The notes under the pieces: model-generated
Told to the model about the DNA's origin: nothing
Database searches by the model: none
What the model saw: only the letters and a program-made list of their open reading frames with translations
Source: Thermoanaerobaculaceae bacterium
Lineage (GTDB): Bacteria > Acidobacteriota > UBA4820
Assembly (NCBI GenBank): GCA_012798145.1
Contig: JAAZNT010000126.1
Coordinates: forward strand, 1-12,047
Direction: 5' to 3'
Length of the DNA stretch: 12,047 nt
Position numbers and translations under genes: made by a program
Shown: piece by piece, positions 5,988 to 12,047 of the stretch
How positions within the stretch are numbered: the first letter of the stretch is position 1
Layout: every line of letters starts with the position of its first letter

Positions 5988-7608
5988 TTGGCTCTCCTGC
6001 TAACGGAAATGTCACTATAACTTTTGCTCCGCCCAAAGAAGATTTCCCAATTGTCAGATTTGCTCCAACTCTTTTGCAGTAGTTTTCAACAAGAAAAAGT
6101 CCAAGCCCCATTCCTTGAGGTTTTGTTGTATAAAATGGCTCAAAAGGTTTTTGCAGGTATTCTTCTGGAAACCCTTCGCCGTTGTCTTCAACTATTAAAG
6201 TTGCTTTATTTTCCTCTTCCTTAAAAGAGCACAGAATAAGAGGAGATAAGGAATTGGCAACAGCGTCTTTGGCGTTAAGAAGTAGATTCAGTGCTATTTC
6301 AACCAAAATTTCTTCGTTTGCCATCACTAAGGGATAATCGTTTTGGTAAATCCATTTTACAATCACATTTCTTGGAAGTTGGGGTTCAAAAGGTCTTTTT
6401 GCTACCGAGAGCCAAGAAGATGGCGGCAATTTTTTAACATCAGAAAAACTTTTTGAAGATTTAAGAGCAGTCAAATCTTTCAAGATTTTTCCCGCCGACT
6501 CCAAATGTTCTTTTAAAACCAGAATATCTTCTTTTGTTGGATTTCCCCCGTCAAGAATTATTGAATCGAGTCTTAATTTTACCGGATTCAAAGCGTTGTT
6601 TAACTCGTGCGACAGACCTGCTCCAACCCTTTGCATCAGTCCCAATTTTTCAGTTTTAATAAGTTGCTCTTTTTGTTTTTCAAACCTTTCAACAAGGTCT
6701 TTAAAAGCAAGTGAAAGTCTTTTTAGTTCATCTTTCTGCGTTGAGTCTTCAAAAGCGTCCTCTCTTTTCCACTGTTCCATTTCTTTTGAGAGGTTTATGA
6801 TAGGAAGCACAATTTCATTTTCAACTTTTTTGAAGAATTTGAACCAAGTGAATAGAGATAACATCAAGGCGGCGAGAAGAAAAATAAAGAGAAAAATTTG
6901 TATCAAGCCCAAAGTCGTCACCATATTTTGCTGGGCGCTTCTCAACCTTCCTCTGTCAACAAGAATTACAACATCTCCATAGTATGCGGTGTCAAGGAAA
7001 AGCGGAAATTCAATCTTTATTAAATCGCTTTTGAAAGAAGAAGCGGATGGTATCGCCTCTTCTTCGGATGAAATTTTGGCAAGGTTCCATTTGGAAGAAA
7101 TAGTTATGCCTCTCAAATGGTCTGAAAAAGTTATTCTTGCCGCAAGGTCGTCCGTCAATATGGAACACTCTTTTGCAAGTTCTTCTTTTAAAACATCTCT
7201 CTTGATTGCCCTGATTTCGTATATACTTGCGCTGTATCCCCTTTGTTCAGAAATTGCAAGAATAACCTGCTCTGGGAGATCAATGTTTTTTTTGACTATC
7301 GCTTTCAATCCCAAAGGATAAGCACTCTTTTCTACTATCTTGGTTTTGGAAATAATAGAAATCTGCTCTTCATAGCGGGCGATCCTTTTCAACCTCGGTT
7401 CAAAAGCGAGGTCGTAAAGCAGAATTCTCGCCAAACTTCTTGCCTCTTCCTCTGTGTAAAGATCAATCGCCTTAGTGAGAATGTTTTTCTGCCATAAAGA
7501 AATTGCAATTAAAGTGACAAAGGAAACAGTTACAAGGCTAAACAGGAAAAGTTGCTGAATTAAAGCGTATTTTCTCAACTTTTCTTTCAAAGAATATTCT
7601 TTATTCAT
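5980..7608 (-). CDS. Membrane sensor histidine kinase
   Basis: The 542-residue kinase has TM1 at about residues 18-38, a periplasmic sensor region of roughly 190 residues (about 40-228), TM2 at about 231-257, a HAMP-like linker (about 258-312) and a coiled segment. The HisKA helix has GLSHELNNALNPVKLRLD with His334. The HATPase domain shows Asn445 in NLLLNAKDA, DNGEGF (475-480), FEPFYTTK and GMGLGLFLVENY. The sensor region matches no family I recognise; a CACHE-like fold is possible. The phospho-acceptor region is of the NtrY-like type and closely resembles that of the neighbouring hybrid kinase. Its ATG overlaps the lipoprotein gene's stop (ATGA), indicating coupled translation, and only a weak AAGAG site precedes it. 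The likely partner on the outside is the lipoprotein; the likely phosphate acceptor is the receiver of the next gene. Confidence 0.92.
   Translation of the reverse strand: MNKEYSLKEKLRKYALIQQLFLFSLVTVSFVTLIAISLWQKNILTKAIDLYTEEEARSLARILLYDLAFEPRLKRIARYEEQISIISKTKIVEKSAYPLGLKAIVKKNIDLPEQVILAISEQRGYSASIYEIRAIKRDVLKEELAKECSILTDDLAARITFSDHLRGITISSKWNLAKISSEEEAIPSASSFKSDLIKIEFPLFLDTAYYGDVVILVDRGRLRSAQQNMVTTLGLIQIFLFIFLLAALMLSLFTWFKFFKKVENEIVLPIINLSKEMEQWKREDAFEDSTQKDELKRLSLAFKDLVERFEKQKEQLIKTEKLGLMQRVGAGLSHELNNALNPVKLRLDSIILDGGNPTKEDILVLKEHLESAGKILKDLTALKSSKSFSDVKKLPPSSWLSVAKRPFEPQLPRNVIVKWIYQNDYPLVMANEEILVEIALNLLLNAKDAVANSLSPLILCSFKEEENKATLIVEDNGEGFPEEYLQKPFEPFYTTKPQGMGLGLFLVENYCKRVGANLTIGKSSLGGAKVIVTFPLAGEPNG
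5994..5998 (-). promoter_or_regulatory. Shine-Dalgarno site of the hybrid kinase
   Basis: AGGAG lies 6 bases before the hybrid kinase ATG, embedded in the last codons of the membrane kinase gene. It supports the 8-base-overlapping start and independent or coupled initiation. Confidence 0.65.
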
Positions 7609-8702
7609 TTTTCTCTTAAATTTCTCAATCTTGCCTCTGCCCTTACAAGAGAAGATTCTGGATCATCTCCATAAACCACGACATCGTCAATGGATTCTTT
7701 TAAAAAATTTAATCCTTCCCATTCAAAAGGAAAACCAATCACTGTTGTGTTTTCAATTGCGTTTCTGCAAGGAGAATCTACATTCTGTGTTTCAATAATA
7801 GGATAAATGCCTTTGTTGATAAATCCCTTCTGAAAATCTTCCTCAAGAAAATGTTTAAAAAGTTTTATTTTGGTGTCGTCAAAATTGTATCCCATAAGGC
7901 AGAAACCATCATAAATAGAAAAAGATTTTAAAGTTGAAGGAAGAGGAGTCACAACCGCATTCAATCCTTGTTTTTTAAGTTTTTCTAATAAAGCAGAGCA
8001 TTCTGAAAGTTTGACAAAAGCCGCCGTTGCGCTTCCGCTAAGTAACATAGATTCTGCCTGATGAATTTTGATTTTGGATAGATCAAACTCTTTAAAGAAC
8101 TCCATCAATTTTACTGAATGATAATCGTAAAGTCTTTCGGGTGGGATTCCTCTTTCAGAGGCAAGAAGCGACAGAAACAAAACATCTTCGGAAACTGTGG
8201 AAACCAAACCAATATTTGCCTTTCCTCTTCTTTGAAGGTGTCTTATATCGTCTCTCAAAAAACCAAGATTTTTTGGCTCTGGGAGATCGTTGAACGGCTC
8301 TTTGATATAGATAAAAACGGGGAAATCAAGATTAAGCGGAAGAGCGTAAATTCCATTTTCGGTTGTAAAGAGATTCAAGACTTCTTTGTTTAATCCTTTC
8401 TTCCATTCTGTTGGGAAGCAGGATGCCCACTCTTTAAGAACGGGGGCGGTTCTTGACGGGACAACTATGCCGTCAAATGCTGATGATTTGGTGGAAAAAA
8501 GCAAAACTTCAAGATTTTTTACTCTCTCTTCCGGCTTTAAGGTGATCATTCGGAAATCGTCAAGAAACGGGTCTTTTTGAATATCAAAGAGAGGCAGGGC
8601 TTCAACCGGTATCCCGATTCTTGCGGTTTGGTTTTTTTCAATCTTTTTTGGAGAGCAGCAGATAATCAAAAATACCAGCGCTAAAACCAAGATTCTCTTC
8701 AT
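7605..8702 (-). CDS. Lipoprotein resembling family-1 ABC solute-binding proteins
   Basis: The 365-residue product starts with a short lipoprotein signal (MKRILVLALVFLIICC), with Cys15 or Cys16 the lipidated residue. Further on it follows the family-1 solute-binding pattern: FDGIVV near 76, an ENGIYALPLNLDFPVFIYIKEPF segment (about 115-137, like the GKxYGlPxxxd...LyYNkdlF block), AAFVKLSECSALLEKL...VVTPLPS (about 227-256), and FKHFLEEDFQKGFINKGIYPI (about 282-302, like the FL-spEaQ...G-lP block). The match is by pattern and distant. No ABC permease or ATPase gene is nearby. Instead the gene overlaps a sensor kinase gene by 4 bases, so a ligand-sensing accessory role, as in LuxP-LuxQ, is likelier than transport. 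The ligand is unknown. The N-terminal lobe looks shorter than usual. Confidence 0.8.
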   Translation of the reverse strand: MKRILVLALVFLIICCSPKKIEKNQTARIGIPVEALPLFDIQKDPFLDDFRMITLKPEERVKNLEVLLFSTKSSAFDGIVVPSRTAPVLKEWASCFPTEWKKGLNKEVLNLFTTENGIYALPLNLDFPVFIYIKEPFNDLPEPKNLGFLRDDIRHLQRRGKANIGLVSTVSEDVLFLSLLASERGIPPERLYDYHSVKLMEFFKEFDLSKIKIHQAESMLLSGSATAAFVKLSECSALLEKLKKQGLNAVVTPLPSTLKSFSIYDGFCLMGYNFDDTKIKLFKHFLEEDFQKGFINKGIYPIIETQNVDSPCRNAIENTTVIGFPFEWEGLNFLKESIDDVVVYGDDPESSLVRAEARLRNLREK

Positions 8703-8708
8703 AAAAAA

Positions 8709-8737
8709 ATTATACTTCTTTTTTCTTTAATTTGAAA
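8709..8737 (-). promoter_or_regulatory. Promoter of the lipoprotein-kinase operon, probably giving a leaderless mRNA
   Basis: A perfect TATAAT (8709-8714) is followed by six T residues and then the lipoprotein ATG. TTTCAA (8732-8737), spaced 17 bases upstream, is a weak -35 element (3 of 6 matches). A transcript starting 7 bases after the -10 box would begin at the A of the ATG. No Shine-Dalgarno sequence lies at proper spacing. This 52-base gap after nadA holds no obvious hairpin. Confidence 0.5.
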
Positions 8738-8754
8738 TGGAAAGCAAAGAGAAA

Positions 8755-9702
8755 CTATGACATTTCAACCATTCTTTGGATTGGAATTATGGCTCTTTCT
8801 CTAATTTCTTTTTGGACTTTAACTTCAAAAACCTCGTTTTCAAGAGAATGAAGAACTTTATCAAGCGTGATCATTTTCATATATTTGCACTCAAGTTCTT
8901 CTGAGACAAGATGAAATTGAGATTGAGGAGAAATTTTGCTCAATCTGTGAAGAATTCCCTTTTCTGTAGCAACAACATATTCTTTTTCTTTTGATTTTTC
9001 TACTTCTTTTATCATACCTTCTGTTGATAAAATTATTGAATCCTTTTCTCCCTTGTCGTATGCGTCAATTAGGCAGGATGTTACACAGCCGCATTCGGGA
9101 TGGATTAAAAATTTTGCATCAGGATGCTCTCTTCTTGCTTTTTCAATGTCTTCCGGCTTAACAGCGGCGTGGACATGACACTCACCTGCCCATAGCCGCA
9201 AATTCTTTCTTCCGGTCACTCTTGAAACATAAGAGCCCAAAAACATATCAGGCCCGAAAAGAACCATTTTATCTTTATCTATTGAATTTACGATTTTTAC
9301 AGCGTTTGAAGATGTTACACAGTAATCGCTCTCCGCTTTGACTTCCGCCGATGTATTCACATAAGTTACAACAACCGCTTCAGGATATCTTTTTTTCCAT
9401 TCTTTAAGTTGGGCAAGCGTAAGAGAATCGCTTAAAGAACATCCAGCATCCAAATCGGGAATCAGAACTTTTTTATCAGGACAAAGAATTGAAGCGGTTT
9501 CAGCCATAAAATGAACGCCGCAAAACAGGATGATTTTCTCCTTACAATTTCTTGCTTTTTGAGAAAGCCCCAAAGAATCTCCAACATAGTCGGCGATGTC
9601 TTGAATTTCTGGAAGTTGATAATTGTGGGCAAGTATCACAACATCCTTTTCCTGCTTCAGTTTCTCTATTTTTTTAATCATAGTTTCTTTTTCCATATCC
9701 AT
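8755..9702 (-). CDS. nadA: Quinolinate synthase (NadA)
   Basis: NadA condenses iminoaspartate with dihydroxyacetone phosphate to quinolinate in de novo NAD synthesis, using a [4Fe-4S] cluster. The 315-residue protein shows ILAHNYQLPEIQDIADYVGDS (23-43), FCGVHFMAETA, PDLDAGCSLSD (Cys88), YVNTSAEVKAESDYCVTSSNA, WAGECHVHA (Cys175), HPECGC (201-206) and LECKYMKM (Cys272). Cys88, Cys175 and Cys272 match the three cluster ligands. The length is normal for the short form. The start is uncertain: ATGs at residues 1, 3 and 8 are all possible, and none has a strong ribosome site. The first domain motif begins after residue 20, so all would work. It follows the AmpG-like gene by 30 bases; nadB and nadC are not in the window. 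Confidence 0.95.
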   Translation of the reverse strand: MDMEKETMIKKIEKLKQEKDVVILAHNYQLPEIQDIADYVGDSLGLSQKARNCKEKIILFCGVHFMAETASILCPDKKVLIPDLDAGCSLSDSLTLAQLKEWKKRYPEAVVVTYVNTSAEVKAESDYCVTSSNAVKIVNSIDKDKMVLFGPDMFLGSYVSRVTGRKNLRLWAGECHVHAAVKPEDIEKARREHPDAKFLIHPECGCVTSCLIDAYDKGEKDSIILSTEGMIKEVEKSKEKEYVVATEKGILHRLSKISPQSQFHLVSEELECKYMKMITLDKVLHSLENEVFEVKVQKEIRERAIIPIQRMVEMS

Positions 9703-9706
9703 TCAA

Positions 9707-9716
9707 ACAATATTGT
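9707..9716. repeat. Perfect 10-bp palindrome just upstream of nadA
   Basis: ACAATATTGT is a perfect inverted repeat centred 9 to 10 bases before the nadA start, in the 30-base gap after the permease gene. It could be an operator or simply chance in AT-rich DNA. I do not recognise it as a known NAD-regulator site. Confidence 0.25.
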
Positions 9717-9732
9717 GTATCAAAATATTTCT

Positions 9733-11175
9733 TTAATCAAGGCGCTTTTCTTCGTTCAAAAAAGGAAGAAAGGGAATCATCACCATAGAAGGAATTGTCA
9801 AAATAAAGGTTATTATAAAGAAAGTTGAAAAGCCCACAGCGTTTACAAGAGCGCCGGAAAATAACCCGACCATTGAAGAGGCGATATTCATTATTCCTGT
9901 TGCTGTTGCCATATTTGAGGCTTTAAACTCTTTTAGTGTTGACCTCATAATGAGAACCATAAAAAATGAAGTCCCGAGCCCCGCTCCGAATGTTTCAATC
10001 ACTACAAAAGCGGAAGTTATAAAGAATTTTGTTTTTGTTAAAACCAAATCTCCTTCATAAATTTGCGAAAGGAATGCGTAAAAAAGGTTAGGGATATTTT
10101 GAGCGAGAACCAGATACCAAGCGACTTTCTTCAGCCCAAATTTGGAAATGAGCGCGCCGCCAGCAATTCCTCCAAGAATAGAGGATGTAACGCCGAATGT
10201 TCCGTAAATGATGCCATAATCGCCCCTTTCAAAACCGATTGTTTTCAACATCGGATAGAGCATATTCAAAATAAGAGATTCTCCCAAGCGGTATAAGACA
10301 AGAAAAATTAAAAAAATGGACATCTTTTCTCTGTCAAAGTAAGCGATGAAAGACTCTGAATATGCGTTCTTTCTCTCTTTTAATTTTGCCTTTACAATTG
10401 GAAAAATTAAAGGGAAAAGCGCTAAGAGGGCGATTATAAAAAGCCCGGAATATGGGACTATCGGGTATTTGGGCAAATTTATCAAAACTTCTTTGTTATT
10501 TGAAAAATAGAGAGCAATAAGAAAAAAAATGGCAAGAAAAAGAATCACCTTTGTCTTAGAAATGTCCCTGATAATAGAACCAATCTTTGCCTTTTCTTCT
10601 TCAACTTTTGGGAGAAAATTAATATGAAAAATAAAAACCGCGCCGAATATGAGAGAAGATACAAAAAAAGCGCCGCTGAACTTAATTATTGAAGAGAGAT
10701 AGAGGATTCCCCCTCCTCCAAGAATCAATGCGAGTCTATAAGAGAGTGATTGAAATCCTACAAATTTTGATTGTTCTTCCCTGTTAAGCGCTTCAAGGTA
10801 GTATCCGTCTGAAGCGATGTCGTTTGTGGCAGAAAGAATTGATAAAAATAAAAAGCCAACACCCACAAATGCCAAAGGATTGCTTTTAAGACAGAGAAAA
10901 GAAATCAAAAGGATGAAAAGAGTTATTACTCCTTGAATCAACAAAAGCCATTTTCTCTTTGTTCCGTAGTTGTCGATGAAAGGAGACCATAAGAACTTGA
11001 AAACATAGGGAAGCCCGAAAATAGATGTAAATCCAACCCATTCAAGGGAAGCCCCTAAATCTTTAAAAAAGACTGTCGATATTTGTCGGACAAGAGAATA
11101 GGGAAACCCCTCCGCAAAATAGATTGAAAAAACCCAAGGCGGAGGAAACTTCTTCTTATCACTTTGTGATGTCAT
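9733..11175 (-). CDS. AmpG-like MFS permease (PAT family)
   Basis: This 480-residue integral membrane protein has about 12 hydrophobic helices. The N-terminus carries the pattern of the AmpG/acetyl-CoA transporter family: YFAEGFPYSLV (19-29), the amphipathic VFFKDLGASLEWVGF, and GLPYVFKFLWSPFIDNYGTKRKW (54-76, the cytoplasmic loop 2-3 signature). NDIASDGYYLEAL (about 118-130) is also typical. Characterised AmpG proteins import anhydro-muropeptides for peptidoglycan recycling and are of similar length (about 490 residues). Substrate identity is an inference, as many relatives are uncharacterised, so I give no symbol. The start overlaps rsgA by 17 bases, with a GAGG just before the ATG. A pgeF gene elsewhere in the window also concerns cell-wall metabolism, but no ampD, nagZ or mpl lies nearby. 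Confidence 0.82.
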   Translation of the reverse strand: MTSQSDKKKFPPPWVFSIYFAEGFPYSLVRQISTVFFKDLGASLEWVGFTSIFGLPYVFKFLWSPFIDNYGTKRKWLLLIQGVITLFILLISFLCLKSNPLAFVGVGFLFLSILSATNDIASDGYYLEALNREEQSKFVGFQSLSYRLALILGGGGILYLSSIIKFSGAFFVSSLIFGAVFIFHINFLPKVEEEKAKIGSIIRDISKTKVILFLAIFFLIALYFSNNKEVLINLPKYPIVPYSGLFIIALLALFPLIFPIVKAKLKERKNAYSESFIAYFDREKMSIFLIFLVLYRLGESLILNMLYPMLKTIGFERGDYGIIYGTFGVTSSILGGIAGGALISKFGLKKVAWYLVLAQNIPNLFYAFLSQIYEGDLVLTKTKFFITSAFVVIETFGAGLGTSFFMVLIMRSTLKEFKASNMATATGIMNIASSMVGLFSGALVNAVGFSTFFIITFILTIPSMVMIPFLPFLNEEKRLD

Positions 11176-12047
11176 TTGCCTCTTTTAAAAGCGTCAAATA
11201 GGAGTTGTATTCTTCGACCCCCAAATCGTTTTTTGTTAGAGCGTCGATGACAGCGCACCCCACTTCGTTTCTATGGGTGCAGTTTGAAAATTTGCAATTG
11301 TATGAAAGTCTATCAATATTTAAAAACGCTCCCTGAATTTCCCTCTGACTCACATTATAAAGAGCAAATTCCCTGAGCCCCGCGGTGTCTATCAAAAATC
11401 CGCCGTTTGGCAGTTTAACTGCAGTTGCAGAAGTGGTTATATGTTTTCCTTTAAGACTGTCTTCATCAACATCGCCCACTTTAAAATTCGCTTCTGGGCA
11501 GAGGACATTTGCGATAGAACTTTTGCCTACGCCAGAATGCCCAACCAGCAAGACCCATTTGTTCTTAAGATAATCTGAAAGTTCGTCAAAACCTCTTTTG
11601 TTGAGAGCGGAAGTGACAAAAACTTTCAAACCGTATTCCTCATATATTTTTTTGAAATCTTCAATTTCATTTGGCTCAAGAAGATCTGCTTTGTTGATAA
11701 CGACAAACAAAGGAATTCCTTCAGAGTTGCAGGCGCAAAGAAACCTGTCAACAAGCCCCCTTTTCAAAATCGGGTTTGGCGCTACAACGATGGATGCCTC
11801 GTCAATATTGGCAGCAATTGTATGCTCCTTGTTTGTAAAGGTTATTTTTCTTGAAATCTTGTTTTTTCTCGGAAGAATATCTGTTATAAGAGGTTCTTTA
11901 CCCTTTTGCTCTCTGACAGTGACAAAATCTCCCACCGCAATCCTGTTTTTGAGATTATAAGAAGAAAGTTCAAACCTTCCTGCAGGAAATGCGGAAAACA
12001 CCTTTTCCCCGTCAAAAACCCAATGCTTTTTTCCGCAAAGTTTCACA
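11159..12047 (-). CDS. rsgA: Ribosome small-subunit-dependent GTPase RsgA, 5' end at window edge
   Basis: RsgA (YjeQ) is a circularly permuted GTPase that assists late maturation of the 30S ribosomal subunit. Visible blocks, numbered from a GTG at 12044-12046, are an OB-fold N-terminus (VGDFVTV at 38-44), G4 VINKADL (116-122), G5 VTSAL, G1/P-loop GHSGVGKSS (169-177), the switch GKHITTSA, and G3 DTAGLRE (220-226). The C-terminal zinc site is Cys251, Cys256, His258 and Cys264. The G4-G5-G1-G3 order shows the permutation. The GTG at 12046 may be the start, but the frame stays open to the edge and RsgA proteins usually carry a few more N-terminal residues, so I treat the 5' end as incomplete. It leads the permease-nadA genes; its promoter is outside the window. 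Confidence 0.94.
   Translation of the reverse strand, partial: VKLCGKKHWVFDGEKVFSAFPAGRFELSSYNLKNRIAVGDFVTVREQKGKEPLITDILPRKNKISRKITFTNKEHTIAANIDEASIVVAPNPILKRGLVDRFLCACNSEGIPLFVVINKADLLEPNEIEDFKKIYEEYGLKVFVTSALNKRGFDELSDYLKNKWVLLVGHSGVGKSSIANVLCPEANFKVGDVDEDSLKGKHITTSATAVKLPNGGFLIDTAGLREFALYNVSQREIQGAFLNIDRLSYNCKFSNCTHRNEVGCAVIDALTKNDLGVEEYNSYLTLLKEANDITK

Noticed and set aside
6596..6982. Antisense 128-residue open frame opposite the membrane kinase
   Set aside because: Ser/Phe-rich composition typical of a reverse-strand shadow; it lies opposite the conserved HAMP and HisKA coding region.
7605..8702. Reading the lipoprotein as part of an ABC sugar importer
   Set aside because: No permease or ATPase gene lies on either side; the neighbours are nadA and a sensor kinase that overlaps it.
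11598..11960. Antisense 120-residue open frame opposite rsgA
   Set aside because: It overlaps the conserved GTPase motifs of rsgA and has no independent support.
1..12047. Mobile element, prophage, CRISPR or tRNA content
   Set aside because: I see no transposase, integrase, terminal repeats, regularly spaced repeats or tRNA cloverleaf; gene order and composition look uniformly chromosomal.

Overview
The window is a densely coded, AT-rich stretch of bacterial chromosome. It holds twelve protein genes, with almost no intergenic DNA and no RNA gene, insertion sequence, CRISPR array or phage gene that I can see. A lipoprotein, a signal-peptide protein, an AmpG-like permease and a large-conductance mechanosensitive channel point to a free-living bacterium with a periplasm, probably diderm. 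The housekeeping genes (rsgA, nadA, mtaB, pgeF) are too widespread to place it further. An uncultured or deep-branching lineage is possible, but that is a guess.

Positions 1-1785 (+ strand): the 3' end of a TPR protein gene, a metallo-beta-lactamase-fold hydrolase, and an mscL channel gene whose product ends in an added zinc ribbon. The three are tightly packed and read as one operon. It converges tail to tail, with a 7-base overlap, on the minus-strand genes that fill the rest of the window.

Positions 1779-4609 (- strand, transcribed right to left): a secreted TolB/FlgO-like plus TPR protein, the radical-SAM tRNA methylthiotransferase mtaB, and the peptidoglycan editing factor pgeF, separated by 2 and 3 bases. 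A plausible promoter lies at 4632-4660.

Positions 4668-8702 (- strand) are the most distinctive part. They encode a lipoprotein resembling family-1 ABC solute-binding proteins, a two-TM sensor histidine kinase with a periplasmic domain of about 190 residues, and a soluble receiver-PAS-histidine kinase hybrid. The genes overlap by 4 and 8 bases, so their translation is probably coupled. No ABC permease and no DNA-binding response regulator is present. The natural reading is a ligand-sensing relay: the lipoprotein binds a solute, the membrane kinase senses it and phosphorylates the receiver of the second kinase, and the output lies elsewhere. A perfect TATAAT lies only 6 bases before the lipoprotein ATG, suggesting a leaderless mRNA.

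Positions 8755-12047 (- strand): rsgA (ribosome assembly GTPase, 5' end at the window edge), an AmpG-like MFS permease overlapping it by 17 bases, and nadA (quinolinate synthase) 30 bases further on. This is probably one operon with its promoter outside the window.
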